Assembly (NCBI RefSeq): GCF_000379525.1
Contig: NZ_KB902512.1
Coordinates: 1-60,905, forward strand
Direction of reading: 5' to 3'
Origin: Lamprocystis purpurea DSM 4197
GTDB lineage: Bacteria; Pseudomonadota; Gammaproteobacteria; Chromatiales; Chromatiaceae
DNA: 60,905 bases
Shown: piece by piece, positions 15,608-24,899 of the stretch
Layout of the letters: each line of letters begins with the position of its first letter
Numbering within the stretch: position 1 is the first letter of the stretch
Program-made: the position numbers and the translations under genes
Notes under the pieces: model-generated
Told to the model about the DNA's origin: nothing
What the model saw: the letters and a program-made list of their open reading frames with translations, nothing else
Databases searched by the model: none

Positions 15608-15823
15608 GTGAGCGCGATCGGGATAAGAACGGGCAGGTTGACTCTGATGGGTCCCTTCGGGCGCACGGATTACACCGTACGGATTCTCGGTCGATTTCTC
15701 TGGTATTACCGGATCGAGGCGATCACGCTCACGCGACTGAAAGGCAACCGTGCCCTGCAGCCAGGTGAGCGTGCCTTGGTGCCTTGGCGGGTCATTCGCC
15801 ACATCAAACAAGCTGCAGACTAG
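15608..15823 (+). CDS. Small uncharacterised protein between rfaH and the phosphatase
   Basis: 71 residues from a GTG with only a weak upstream purine stretch. Sequence: TGRLTLMGPFGRTDYTVRIL, then WYYRIEAITLTRLKGNRALQ and PGERALVPWRVIRHI. It is basic with alternating hydrophobics suggesting a small beta-barrel. It ends 14 bp before the phosphatase gene, in the right place for an operon member. I do not recognise the family and a chance frame is possible. Confidence 0.45.
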   Translation: MSAIGIRTGRLTLMGPFGRTDYTVRILGRFLWYYRIEAITLTRLKGNRALQPGERALVPWRVIRHIKQAAD

Positions 15824-15837
15824 CAGAAGCAAGCAAG

Positions 15838-16326
15838 ATGACTGAGCGCCCAAAAGTAAAAGTCCTTTTCGTCTGTATGGGAAATATCTGCCGTTCACCG
15901 ACCGCCCATGGTGTTTTTCGCCATCTGGTGCAGGAGGCTGGCCTGGCGGCCGTGATCGCGATCGACTCGGCCGGCACCCATGGTTACCACCTGGACGAGC
16001 CGCCGGACGACCGGGCGACCGCGACCGCCTGGGCGCGCGGGGTCGACATCAGCGACTTGCGGGCGCGCCGGGCCGAGCCGGAGGACTTTCTTGAGTATGA
16101 TCTGATCCTCGCCATGGATCAGGATAACTACCATAGTCTGTCGCGGATCTGCCCGCGGGGGATGGAGCCCAAACTCGGCCTGTTCCTGGACTTCGCCCCG
16201 GACCTGAAACGGCGCGAGGTGCCGGACCCCTACTATGGCGGGCAGCGCGGGTTCGATCAGGTGTTCGACATGGTGGAGGCCGCCGCTCGCGGGCTGTTGG
16301 AGCACATCGAGCGCCGGCTATTGTGA
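15838..16326 (+). CDS. Low-molecular-weight protein tyrosine phosphatase
   Basis: 162 residues. The P-loop CMGNICRSP (residues 12-20) is the C-x5-R-S/T signature with the nucleophilic Cys, and the general acid Asp is in VPDPYYGG near residue 127. It is the bacterial Wzb/Etp-like or housekeeping LMW-PTP type. Next to wecA and rfaH it may dephosphorylate a tyrosine kinase controlling polysaccharide export, although no Wzc-like kinase is within the window. Confidence 0.93.
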   Translation: MTERPKVKVLFVCMGNICRSPTAHGVFRHLVQEAGLAAVIAIDSAGTHGYHLDEPPDDRATATAWARGVDISDLRARRAEPEDFLEYDLILAMDQDNYHSLSRICPRGMEPKLGLFLDFAPDLKRREVPDPYYGGQRGFDQVFDMVEAAARGLLEHIERRLL

Positions 16327-16332
16327 GCGCAC

Positions 16333-17517
16333 TCAGAATTCGGCGACGGCGCGCAGGCTGAACACCCAGCCGTCGATGACATCCCCGGTGCGGTACTTGT
16401 CCTTCATGTACTGTACGTCGGCGGTCAGCGCCAGAGTGTCGTTGAAGGCAAGTCGATAGTAGCCCTCGACCGCATTGGTGCGCGCCAGCTCACCGCTGCC
16501 GCCTTCCAGGTAGGCGTAACCGATACCGATATTGTCGTTTTCCCGTCCCCAGCCAGCCCCTTTGAAATCGAACCCGCCCGAGTAGTCGGCCTGATAGTCG
16601 ACCAGTGCATCCTCTCGCTGCCAGCCCAGGCGCAGGAAGGCGCCGACAATCTTGCCGAACTCCTGATCAAAGGACAGCAGCAAACCGGACAGGTGTTCTT
16701 TGTCGGTCGGGTCCGGCTCCTCGGCCGAGTCCAGGTCGAGTGCCGGGTCGAGATCCGGATTCGGTTCCGGGTCCAGCCCGGCGGCTGGGGCCAGGAAGGC
16801 GCGGGAGGTGCCGACATACATCACACGATAGTTCCCCTCGCCCCAAGGTGTCTGCAGGTTGTAGTCTGCTTCGACGCCGAACCAGTTGAAGTTGTTCCCA
16901 TCGTCATTCTCGCCGACATTCATCCCCAGGCCGCTGAGGGTCAGGCGGTCGATCTTCCAGACCAGTGCGCCGCCCACGTCATAGGCGGGGAGAAAGGCGT
17001 TGCGCGAGTTCACGAAGGCCTCGTTCATGAACTGGGTGTACTCGTCGTTGGCGTAGGCGTTCTCGTTGACGTAGAACGCCGGATCGATGATGCCGCCGGT
17101 GACCTGGACTTCATTAGTGTCGGAGAAACGGAAGGTGTGGGCATACCAGGCCTCCAGCAGATAGCTGCGGTCGCGGCCGTTGATGTTCCTGACATCCGCT
17201 TCCAGGTCCGCGGCCCACGGGGAGAGTGCGAACGGGGAGACCGGGTTGAGTCCGTTCCCGGCAGCGAATCCAAACTTGACGAAGAACTGGTCCTGCTTGG
17301 TGGGGTTGAAGAAGATCTCGGGCCGGACGGGAACGGCGCCGCGACACCCGTTCTGTTCGTCCCCGCCACCCGTAACCTCCTGACACTGGCCGGCCCCGGC
17401 GAGCAGCAGGTTGATCGAGAGTTGCTCGTTCACGTCGTAGGCACGCGCGGCCCCGCCGCAGAGGCTGATCAGGGCGATGGCGAGCGCGGAGCGGAGCTGT
17501 TGGGCGTTGCTGTGCAT
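16333..17517 (-). CDS. OprB-like outer membrane porin
   Basis: About 394 residues from MHSNAQQLRSALAIALISLC, a signal peptide ending ARA. The mature part shows alternating beta strands of a porin, with blocks such as WYAHTFRFSDTNEVQVTGGI, a motif FMNEAFVNSRNAFL, and a final strand VFSLRAVAEF ending in phenylalanine as required for BAM recognition. The layout matches carbohydrate-selective OprB-type porins. An acidic insertion (DPEPNPDLDPALDLDSAEEP) lies in a predicted loop. Substrate unknown. It is convergent with the phosphatase gene (6 bp between ends). Confidence 0.85.
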   Translation of the reverse strand: MHSNAQQLRSALAIALISLCGGAARAYDVNEQLSINLLLAGAGQCQEVTGGGDEQNGCRGAVPVRPEIFFNPTKQDQFFVKFGFAAGNGLNPVSPFALSPWAADLEADVRNINGRDRSYLLEAWYAHTFRFSDTNEVQVTGGIIDPAFYVNENAYANDEYTQFMNEAFVNSRNAFLPAYDVGGALVWKIDRLTLSGLGMNVGENDDGNNFNWFGVEADYNLQTPWGEGNYRVMYVGTSRAFLAPAAGLDPEPNPDLDPALDLDSAEEPDPTDKEHLSGLLLSFDQEFGKIVGAFLRLGWQREDALVDYQADYSGGFDFKGAGWGRENDNIGIGYAYLEGGSGELARTNAVEGYYRLAFNDTLALTADVQYMKDKYRTGDVIDGWVFSLRAVAEF

Positions 17518-17922
17518 GAACTGATTTCCCCCGAAAAGATCAAGCGACAAAGGCCGGTGTTGCCGGATGGTGACTGCCGGTCGGGCTGCCCAACCTGGTG
17601 TCATGGATATTACGATTTGTCCATTAGTATGATTCCGTCGCTCTGATGGCGTCAAACTGCACGACTGATGCCTGTCGTGCTTGACGATTGAGGCGTGACG
17701 CGCGGAACCATGGCTGCCTGATTGCCGACAGTCACCGCCGGCGCCAGGTGCGGGGCATCCGCAGGCGCGCTGTGCAGATCTATTTCGTGAATAATATACG
17801 TTCTCATTCGCAACTGCAAACTTGGCGGTCGCGCCGATCCACCTGATTCAGGTGAGAGACTCTGCCGAAGCGTCTAGAATCGGCACCCTGAAGTGTCGAG
17901 TCGGATGTTGTTTGGGGGTGCT
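17518..17922. other. Divergent intergenic region with possible Fur-type operator
   Basis: No gene. On the minus strand, 17813-17790 reads TTGCGAATGAGAACGTATAT followed by TATT, which resembles gammaproteobacterial Fur boxes (AATGAGAA half-site followed by TAT). It lies about 110 bp before the Kunitz-domain lipoprotein gene and about 270 bp from the porin gene. It is only a sequence resemblance; either gene could be controlled. Confidence 0.3.
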
Positions 17923-18192
17923 ATGCGTTTGGTCTGGGTGTGTGCGATGCTGGTCGCGGTGTTGGCGCTCGTCGGTTGCGGCGGGAGCAAGGTGGGGCGG
18001 GGTAACCCGGAGGACTTACCGGTGAGTTGCGTGGCCAAGCCTGCGAAGGGGAATTGTCGGGGCCGCCAGACCAAGTATTATTTCGATTATCGTGACAACC
18101 GCTGCAAGTCCTTCACGCATACCGGCTGCGGCGGCCGGGTGCCGTTCGAGACCCTGGAGGATTGTGTGAATTATTGCGGGGCGACGCCTTAG
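17923..18192 (+). CDS. Lipoprotein with Kunitz/BPTI-type protease inhibitor domain
   Basis: 89 residues. A lipoprotein signal (VLALVGC, lipid-anchored Cys19, Gly at +2, pointing to the outer membrane) is followed by a short linker and one domain with six cysteines at 36, 45, 61, 69, 81 and 85. The spacing 9-16-8-12-4 is that of the Kunitz fold (BPTI 9-16-8-13-4). Other hallmarks are YYFDY, the CKSFTHTGC loop and ED before Cys81. The P1 position after the second Cys is Arg46, so a trypsin-like target is predicted. The ATG has GGGGGTG upstream. Kunitz domains are mainly an animal family and uncommon in bacteria. Confidence 0.88.
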   Translation: MRLVWVCAMLVAVLALVGCGGSKVGRGNPEDLPVSCVAKPAKGNCRGRQTKYYFDYRDNRCKSFTHTGCGGRVPFETLEDCVNYCGATP

Positions 18193-18698
18193 AGGGCGCG
18201 CGGGCGTGTGATGGAGATCAGTTGCGCGCAGCCGCGCGGCAATTGATCCCAGTCGTCCGGCATTTCCAGTCGCGCCAGGGTCCCGGTGGTGAGCAGTTTC
18301 CCGTCCTGCGGCGGGTCGAGGTCGTCGCCGCTCAGGTGTAACAACAGATCATCGAGGCCCGGATTGTGCCCGATCAGCAGAACCGTATGAGCCGCGGCCG
18401 GGCAGCGTCCGAGCACATCGAGCAATGCGGCCAGCGTCGCGTCGTAGATATCCGTGTCCCAAGCGATCCGTTCCCGGCCGATTTCCAGCACCTTGCAGAC
18501 CTTGATGGCGGTCTGGCGCGCCCGCTGGGCGGGCGAACTGACCACATGGTCAGGCACCAGACCCTCCCGGTAAAGCCAGGCGCCGACCTTGGGGGCGTCT
18601 TGTTTGCCGCGTTTGGCCAGCGGGCGGTCGAAGTCGGACTTCGCCCGTGAATCCCAGTCGGACTTGGCGTGGCGGAGGATCAGGAGTTCCCGTGGCAT
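18189..18698 (-). CDS. sixA: SixA-type phosphohistidine phosphatase
   Basis: 169 residues from MPRELLILRHAKSDW, containing the RHA signature of the histidine phosphatase superfamily (His9 nucleophile; the second His in LLIGHNPGLDDL). SSPAQRARQTA provides the phosphate-binding Arg. SixA removes phosphate from histidine (HPt domains or the nitrogen PTS protein). Its end overlaps the end of the convergent Kunitz lipoprotein gene by 4 bp. Confidence 0.9.
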   Translation of the reverse strand: MPRELLILRHAKSDWDSRAKSDFDRPLAKRGKQDAPKVGAWLYREGLVPDHVVSSPAQRARQTAIKVCKVLEIGRERIAWDTDIYDATLAALLDVLGRCPAAAHTVLLIGHNPGLDDLLLHLSGDDLDPPQDGKLLTTGTLARLEMPDDWDQLPRGCAQLISITRPRAL

Positions 18699-18857
18699 GT
18701 GGGCAAGGCTCGACGCGACAGAGTGAGGAAAAGCGTTCAGTGGCCCTTGTTCTAAGGGGCGCCGCCTTTTTAACACAACGGTCATTTTCCAACTACCTTG
18801 GCGGCCAGGGACCGCGGCGCCCCTGGAAGCGCCGCGCACCCGCGCGGGTGGGTCCGA

Positions 18858-19733
18858 TCAACGCAGCTCAGCCAGGATTCGGTCGATCATGCCGCGCGCC
18901 TGACCCAGGTATCCCGGCCCGAACAGGTTCAGGTGATTGAGGATGTGGTAGAGGTTGTAGAGGATTTTACGGACCCCGTAGCCAGGGTCCAGCGGCCAGG
19001 CCTCCCGATAGGCGGCATAGAACTCGGCGCCGAAGCCGCCGAACAACTCGGTCATGGCCAGATCGGCCTCGCGATCCCCAAAGTAGACCGCGGGGTCGTA
19101 GATCACCGGCTGGCCGTCGGGCAGATACCCCAGATTGCCGCCCCACAGGTCGCCGTGCAGGAGCGAAGGCTGGGGTTGGTGCCCCAGGAGCTTATCCAAC
19201 TCGGCGCGCAGGCGTTCACCGCGTGTCTGGAGCGCGCCATCGTAGCCGTTGGCCGCGGCCAGTTCGAGTTGGTAACCGAGCCGCTGGTCGCGCCAGAAGC
19301 TTGCCCAATCCGCGCTCGGTGTGTTGCGCTGCGGGGTTGAGCCGATATGATTATCGCGTTCCCAGCCGAAGGTGGGGGAGCGCGTGCGATGCAACGCGGC
19401 CAACTGCCGTCCGGCCGCGGCACCCCGTGCCGGTCCGCTGAGATCCAGGTGCTCCAGCACCAGATAGCTGAGGGTGTCGGTCCGGCCCCAGCAGATGGGC
19501 CTGGGGATCCGGATGGCGCCCGCGGCGGCGAGGATGGCGAGCCCGGCGGCCTCGGCCTCGAACATCGCGAGGCGGGCCGGGGTGTTGGTCTTGACGAAGA
19601 AAGCGCGGGCGCTGTCGCTCATCGTCATCGCGGTGTTGATGCAGCCGCCGCCGACCGCGCGCGTGGTTCGCGGGGTGAATGGACTGCCGGTGGCCGTCCC
19701 GATCCGCGTGGCGATCACCGTCCAGTCAGTCAT
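18858..19733 (-). CDS. Fructosamine kinase-family protein
   Basis: 291 residues from MTDWTVIATRIG, chosen by GGAG just upstream. The kinase-like fold has VGGGCINTAM (nucleotide loop), the FVKTN lysine, and the catalytic LLHGDLWGGNLGY (HGD-x-x-x-x-N). PVIYDPAVYFGDREADLAMT carries the metal-binding Asp and the family-specific YFGDREADLAM block. Family members phosphorylate ketosamines for deglycation of proteins or tRNA-derived sugars. A family C element sits 8 bp upstream of the start; a longer frame through it would add a 51-residue extension of no meaning. Confidence 0.9.
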   Translation of the reverse strand: MTDWTVIATRIGTATGSPFTPRTTRAVGGGCINTAMTMSDSARAFFVKTNTPARLAMFEAEAAGLAILAAAGAIRIPRPICWGRTDTLSYLVLEHLDLSGPARGAAAGRQLAALHRTRSPTFGWERDNHIGSTPQRNTPSADWASFWRDQRLGYQLELAAANGYDGALQTRGERLRAELDKLLGHQPQPSLLHGDLWGGNLGYLPDGQPVIYDPAVYFGDREADLAMTELFGGFGAEFYAAYREAWPLDPGYGVRKILYNLYHILNHLNLFGPGYLGQARGMIDRILAELR

Positions 19734-19741
19734 ATGCTCCG

Positions 19742-19947
19742 CAGCAATTCCAAATTTGGGCGACCTCGCGCGACCCCTGGTGGATGCGGCGCGCACGACC
19801 GACGTGCCGAGTCCCGAACAGCGTGCGGCGCGCCTTATCCACCCTACAAAATTGCAGATTTTGTAGGGTGGATAAGCGCAGCGCATCCACCATCAGCCTC
19901 GCGGCCTGCACGCTGTTGGGGGTGGCCACCCAAATTTGGAACTGCTG
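19742..19947. mobile_element. Palindromic element family C, copy 2
   Basis: 206 bp, exactly the same length as copy 1 at 6450-6655 and clearly similar along its whole length. Ends are CAGCAATTCCAAATTTGGG and its near-complement. An inner palindrome (CTTATCCACCCTACAA with its complement) lies at the centre. The flanking 9-mers (TATGCTCCG and TGCGCTTCG) agree at six positions, an aged target duplication or chance. It lies directly upstream of the ribosome binding site of the fructosamine kinase gene. Confidence 0.85.
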
Positions 19948-19976
19948 TGCGCTTCGCCGCCGGCTCAAGCGCCCGC

Positions 19977-20612
19977 TCAAGCCGAAGGGTCCTTGCCGAG
20001 GCGTCCATGCAGCGGGCTGCTGCGCGGAAAATGGGCGCGCAAAAACTCCATCTGATCGGCCAGGACGCCGCGACCCATCAAGTAAATATACTCGGCATGG
20101 GTCGGCGTGAAGGGGACCGCCAGCAGTTCCATGCCGGCTGACTCCGGGGTCCGCCCGGCCTTGAAGTTGTTGCAGCGCACACAGGCGCTCACCACGTTGT
20201 TCCAGTGGTCGCGTCCACCCTGACTGGACGGCCGCACATGGTCGCGGGAGAGCTGATGGCTCGTAAACCGACAGCCGCAGTACATACACAGGTGATCGTC
20301 GCGTTGAAACAGCGTCCGATTGCACAACGGCGGTGCATAATCACCCTGCAGCTTGTTCAGGGCGTGGTGCACGCCATGGGTGGCGATGATCGAGTGGATC
20401 AGCAGCCGGCTGCGGCGCCTGGTGACCGCATTGATGCCGCCGCGCAGATGGAACAAAGGATCCCCACAGGCGTAGGCGACCTGTTCGAGTAAATACAGAC
20501 GCGCGGCGGTGCGGTAATCCACCCACTCCAGTGGCATACCCGCCAGATCCGTGCGCAGTACCTGTTGATTCAATGGCACCATAGCGGGATACGGCTCGGA
20601 GTTTGCAGCCAT
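19977..20612 (-). CDS. HNH endonuclease-domain protein
   Basis: 211 residues. After an N-terminal helical part (EWVDYRTAARLYLLEQVAYA), the HNH/zinc module is CMYCGCRF...SRDHVRPSSQGGRDHWNNVV...CVRCNNFKAGR: paired CxxC zinc ligands, DH of the first catalytic strand, and the central Asn. This is the compact stand-alone HNH type common in Chromatiaceae and cyanobacteria whose target is unknown. No toxin, restriction or intron context is visible. The gene is divergent from priA. Confidence 0.85.
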   Translation of the reverse strand: MAANSEPYPAMVPLNQQVLRTDLAGMPLEWVDYRTAARLYLLEQVAYACGDPLFHLRGGINAVTRRRSRLLIHSIIATHGVHHALNKLQGDYAPPLCNRTLFQRDDHLCMYCGCRFTSHQLSRDHVRPSSQGGRDHWNNVVSACVRCNNFKAGRTPESAGMELLAVPFTPTHAEYIYLMGRGVLADQMEFLRAHFPRSSPLHGRLGKDPSA

Positions 20613-20707
20613 GATACACACTGTATCCGGGTGCGCAAGCGTCGCGGTGCCCTGCGGGGATCTCCCGAATGCCGCGGTTGCCGCCGAACAGGGTATTCTG
20701 GCGTGTT

Positions 20708-23026
20708 ATGCCGCGCCGGGGCCGACCGCGCAGGAGAACGACGATCTCGCCACTTGCCTCTGAGGGGCCGACCGGGCCGCCGCCGAGCCTTCCAGCCGCT
20801 GCGCCGGTCCCGCTGATCCTGCGCGTCGCCATCGCCGCGCCCCTGGCCGGGCTCTTCGATTATCTGCCCCCCGTGGCGGCCGCGCAGGACGGGCTGATCC
20901 CCGGGGTCCGTCTCCTGGTGCCCTTCGGCCGCGGCCGCCGGGTGGGGATACTGGTGGAGACCGCCGCCGATTCGGATCAGGACGCGGCGCGTCTGAAATC
21001 CGTGATCGCCCAGCTCGACCCGCTGCCGGTGCTCGCCGCCGCCGATCTGAGCCTGATCCGGTGGGCCGCGGACTATTACCGGCAACCCCTGGGCGAGGCC
21101 CTGTTCAGCGCCCTGCCGGTGCGTTTGCGCCGTCCGGACGCGCCGCTGGAGGAGGGGGTTCCCGGTCTGCGCGCAACCGCTGCCGGGTGTGCGCTGGATC
21201 TGGCCGAACTCGGGCGGGCGGTGGGTCAACGCCGCATCCTGGAGATCCTGCGCGCCGCGCCGGCGGGGCTCGCGACCGGCGTCTTGAAAGCGCAGCTCGG
21301 TCCCGCGACGGCGCCGCTCAAGGTCTTGCGCGAGCGCGGCCTGATCGAGCCGTGTCGGGTGCTGCCCGCGGAATGCGACGCGCCCGCGATCCCCGACCCG
21401 ACCGGTCCCGACCTCAACCCGGAGCAGGCGCAGGCGGTGGCGGCGGTGCAGGGCGCGGGCACTGGCTTCACGCCCTTTCTGCTCGACGGGGTTACCGGCA
21501 GCGGCAAGACCGAGGTCTACATCCGGCTGATCCAGGACGTCATCGCGGCCGGTCGGCAAGCGCTGGTGCTGGTGCCCGAGATCGGTCTCACCCCCCAATT
21601 GCGCAGGCGGCTGGAGCGGCGCCTGCCCGGACCCCATGCGGTGCTGCACTCCGCCTTGCCCGAGGCCGAGCGCGAGCGCGCCTGGCACAGCGCCGCCGCC
21701 GGACGCGCGACCCTGGTACTCGGCACCCGGTCGGCCTGTTTCGTCCCGCTGCCGCGGCTGGGGCTGATCATCGTCGACGAGGAGCACGACGCCTCGCTCA
21801 AGCAACAGGACGGCTTCCGCTATTCCGCTCGCGACCTGGCGGTGCGCCGGGCGCAGCAGGTCGGGTGCCCGGTGATTCTGGGCTCCGCCACGCCGTCCCT
21901 GGAGACCCTGCACAATGCGCGGGCCGGGCGTTACCGTCGGCTGCGTCTGAGCACGCGCGCCGGCGGTGCCGCCGCCCCGGCCATCGCGCTGCTCGATATC
22001 CGCGGCCAAGCCATGAGTGCCGGTTTGTCGCCGCGGCTGCGCGAACAGGTCGAGCTGCACACCGCCGCCGGTAACCAGGTCCTGCTGTTCCTCAACCGCC
22101 GCGGCTATGCCCCGGTGCTCACCTGTCACGACTGCGGCTGGGTGGGTGCCTGTCCGCATTGCGATGCCCGGCTCACCCTGCACCTGCGGCTGCAGCGTCT
22201 CTGGTGTCATCACTGCGGCTGGTTCCAGCCCTTGCCGTCGACCTGTCCGGATTGTCGGAGCAGCGACCTGCGCCGCCTGGGTCTGGGGACCGAGCGGCTG
22301 GAAGAGGAATTGCGGGAGCTCTTCCCGCACTTGAGTCTGGCGCGGATCGATCGGGACAGCACCCGCCGCAAGGGCGAACTGGACCGTCTCCTCACGCTCA
22401 TCCGGCAGGGTGAGGTCCAACTCCTGCTCGGCACGCAAATGCTTGCCAAGGGGCACGACTTCCCCGGCGTGACTCTGGTCGGCATCCTCGACCTGGACCA
22501 GTCGCTCTATGCCGCGGACTTTCGCGCACCGGAGCGCACCGCGCAACTCATCGTCCAGGTCGCCGGCCGCGCCGGGCGGGCGCAGCGGCCGGGGCGCGTC
22601 GTCTTGCAGACCCGCCATCCCGAGCATCCGCTTCTGAAATCACTGATCACCAGCGGCTACCCGGGCTTCGCCGAGCTCGCCCTGGCCGAGCGCGAGGCCG
22701 CCGGCTTGCCGCCTTACGCCCACCTCGCCTTGCTGCGGGCCGACGCCCCGGATGCCCAGGTCCCCATGGCGTTCCTGCACCAGGCCCGTGCGCTCGCCAT
22801 GGCCCTGTTGGTGGATCAGCCCGGATTGCGCGTCCAGGTCTCGAGTCCCGTTCCGGCTCCTATGGAGCGCCGCGCCGGCCGCTATCGTGCCCAACTCCTG
22901 CTGGAGTGTGCGCGCCGTCCGGGCCTGCAAACCCTGCTCGCCGCCTGGGTCGCGCAATTGCGCAGCATCCCGCGCAACGGCGGTCTGCGCTGGTCGCTGG
23001 ACGTGGACCCGCAAGACCTGACCTGA
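20708..23026 (+). CDS. priA: Primosomal protein N' (replication restart helicase)
   Basis: About 772 residues from MPRRGRPRRRTT. The 3'-DNA binding domain (LRVAIAAPLAGLFDYLPP) is followed by the helicase core with Walker A LLDGVTGSGKTEVYIRLIQD, DEEH (VDEEHDASLKQQDG), GSATPSLET and LGTQMLAKGHDFPGV. The zinc-binding cysteines are in CHDCGWVGACPHCDARL and CHHCGWFQPLPSTCPDC. PriA reloads DnaB at collapsed forks. It is upstream of argS on the same strand, 103 bp away. Confidence 0.97.
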   Translation: MPRRGRPRRRTTISPLASEGPTGPPPSLPAAAPVPLILRVAIAAPLAGLFDYLPPVAAAQDGLIPGVRLLVPFGRGRRVGILVETAADSDQDAARLKSVIAQLDPLPVLAAADLSLIRWAADYYRQPLGEALFSALPVRLRRPDAPLEEGVPGLRATAAGCALDLAELGRAVGQRRILEILRAAPAGLATGVLKAQLGPATAPLKVLRERGLIEPCRVLPAECDAPAIPDPTGPDLNPEQAQAVAAVQGAGTGFTPFLLDGVTGSGKTEVYIRLIQDVIAAGRQALVLVPEIGLTPQLRRRLERRLPGPHAVLHSALPEAERERAWHSAAAGRATLVLGTRSACFVPLPRLGLIIVDEEHDASLKQQDGFRYSARDLAVRRAQQVGCPVILGSATPSLETLHNARAGRYRRLRLSTRAGGAAAPAIALLDIRGQAMSAGLSPRLREQVELHTAAGNQVLLFLNRRGYAPVLTCHDCGWVGACPHCDARLTLHLRLQRLWCHHCGWFQPLPSTCPDCRSSDLRRLGLGTERLEEELRELFPHLSLARIDRDSTRRKGELDRLLTLIRQGEVQLLLGTQMLAKGHDFPGVTLVGILDLDQSLYAADFRAPERTAQLIVQVAGRAGRAQRPGRVVLQTRHPEHPLLKSLITSGYPGFAELALAEREAAGLPPYAHLALLRADAPDAQVPMAFLHQARALAMALLVDQPGLRVQVSSPVPAPMERRAGRYRAQLLLECARRPGLQTLLAAWVAQLRSIPRNGGLRWSLDVDPQDLT

Positions 23027-23129
23027 CGCTTGGGACATGCCGTAAGATCCGATTTAGGCTATCCTTCACGCCTTTACGCCAAGCGCGCCGTGCCCTGCGG
23101 CCCTTCTCTTTTCTCCACGCGTAGCACCC

Positions 23130-24899
23130 ATGAAGCAACAGATTACGGACCTTTTGTGCGCCGGCTTGGCGCGCCTCACCGCCGATGGCGACTGGGGCCT
23201 GGACGAACTGCCGGTGCCCGCGGTCGAGCGCACCAAGGACCAGACCCATGGCGACTTCGCCACCAACCTCGCCCTGGTCCTGGCGAAGCCGGCGCGCACC
23301 CGGCCGCGCGATCTGGCGCAACGGCTCGTCGACCTGCTGCCGGACTCGTCCCTGATCGAGCGGGTCGAGATCGCCGGCCCCGGCTTCATCAACTTCTTCC
23401 TCGCGGCGGACGCCTACCGTGCCCTGATCCCGGCCATCCTGACCGCCGGCCATCACTACGGCCGCTCGCAACTCGGGGCCGGCCGGCGGGTGCAGGTCGA
23501 GTTCGTCTCGGCCAACCCCACCGGTCCGCTGCATGTCGGCCACGGACGCGGTGCGGCCTACGGCGCGGCAGTGGCCGATCTGCTGGCCGCGGTGGGCTAC
23601 GAGGTCCATCGTGAGTATTACGTCAATGACGCCGGCCGCCAGATGGACATCCTCGCCACCTCCGTGTGGCTGCGCTACCTGGAACTGTGCGGCGAGGACA
23701 TCGACTTCCCGAGCAACGGCTACAAGGGCGACTATGTCTGGGACATCGCCGCCACCCTGCACCGCGAGCACGCGGACGCCTACCGGGTGGAGGCCGATCA
23801 GGTCTTCGCCGGTGCCCCGCCCGACGAGCGGCCCGGCCTGGACGGCGGCGACAAGGAGGCGCACATCGATGCCCTCATCACCGCCGCCAAGCACCTGCTC
23901 GGCGACAACCGTTACCGCTATTGCTTCGAGCTCGGGCTCAACACCATCCTCGACGATATCCGCGCTGATCTCGCCGAGTTCGGTGTCACCTATCAGGAAT
24001 GGTACTCAGAGCGCTCGCTGGCCGAGCGCGGCGCCGTCAACCGCGCCATCGAACGCCTGCGTGAGTCCGGTCACGTCTACGAGCAGGGCGGGGCACTCTG
24101 GTTCCGCTCCACCGCCTTCGGCGACGAGAAAGACCGGGTCGTGGTGCGCGAGAACGGCCAGGGCACCTACTTCGCCTCCGACATCGCCTATCACATGGAC
24201 AAGCTGGAGCGCGGTTTCGAGCGCGTCATCGACATCTGGGGGGCTGACCACCACGGCTACATTCCGCGAGTCAAAGCGGCGCTGACCGCGCTGGGCGACG
24301 ACGCCGCGCGCCTGGATGTGCTCCTGGTGCAATTCGCCATTCTCTACCGGGGGGGTGAACGTGCCCAGATGTCCACCCGCTCCGGCGAGTTCGTTACGCT
24401 GCGCGAACTGCGCAAAGAGGTCGGGCGCGACGCCGCCCGCTTCTTCTATGTCATGCGCCGGTGCGAGCAACACATGGATTTCGACCTGGACCTGGCGAAA
24501 AGCCAGTCCGCCGACAATCCGGTCTACTATGTCCAGTACGCCCATGCGCGCGTGTGCAGTGTACTGCGCCAGGCCGCCGACAAGGGCATCGTGATCGACC
24601 CGACCCCCGGCATCACCAACCTGGAACTGCTCACGCAAGACCACGAGCAGGCGCTGCTGCGCACGCTCGCCCGTTACCCTGAGGTGATCGAACTCGCCGC
24701 CATCGGCCACGAGCCGCACCTGCTCACCACCTATCTGCGCGAACTGGCCAACGATCTGCACACCTATTACAACGCCCACCAGTTCCTGGTGCCGGATGCC
24801 GACCTGCGCGACGCGCGCATCAAGCTCATCCTGGCCGTGCGGCAGGTCGTGCGCAACGGGCTCGCGTTGGTGGGCGTCTCCGCCCCGGAGGCCATGTAG
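23130..24899 (+). CDS. argS: Arginyl-tRNA synthetase
   Basis: 589 residues. Class I synthetase: HIGH-type motif in [19 protein letters not shown] (about 130-148). The KMSKS site is degenerate (AQMSTRSG), as usual for ArgRS. DALR anticodon-binding domain at the C terminus ([17 protein letters not shown]). It charges tRNA-Arg in the cytoplasm. The stop codon is immediately followed by the ATG of the SPOR protein gene. Confidence 0.97.
   Translation: MKQQITDLLCAGLARLTADGDWGLDELPVPAVERTKDQTHGDFATNLALVLAKPARTRPRDLAQRLVDLLPDSSLIERVEIAGPGFINFFLAADAYRALIPAILTAGHHYGRSQLGAGRRVQVEFVSANPTGPLHVGHGRGAAYGAAVADLLAAVGYEVHREYYVNDAGRQMDILATSVWLRYLELCGEDIDFPSNGYKGDYVWDIAATLHREHADAYRVEADQVFAGAPPDERPGLDGGDKEAHIDALITAAKHLLGDNRYRYCFELGLNTILDDIRADLAEFGVTYQEWYSERSLAERGAVNRAIERLRESGHVYEQGGALWFRSTAFGDEKDRVVVRENGQGTYFASDIAYHMDKLERGFERVIDIWGADHHGYIPRVKAALTALGDDAARLDVLLVQFAILYRGGERAQMSTRSGEFVTLRELRKEVGRDAARFFYVMRRCEQHMDFDLDLAKSQSADNPVYYVQYAHARVCSVLRQAADKGIVIDPTPGITNLELLTQDHEQALLRTLARYPEVIELAAIGHEPHLLTTYLRELANDLHTYYNAHQFLVPDADLRDARIKLILAVRQVVRNGLALVGVSAPEAM

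Noticed and set aside
18858-19886. Longer fructosamine kinase-family protein starting at 19886
   Set aside because: The additional 51 residues are encoded by a family C element, and GGAG selects the ATG at 19733.
20570-22627. Long antisense open frames over priA and elsewhere (also 48561-50714, 53218-55011, 38028-39395)
   Set aside because: These are shadows caused by high GC and biased codon use; they lack conserved motifs and oppose well-recognised genes.
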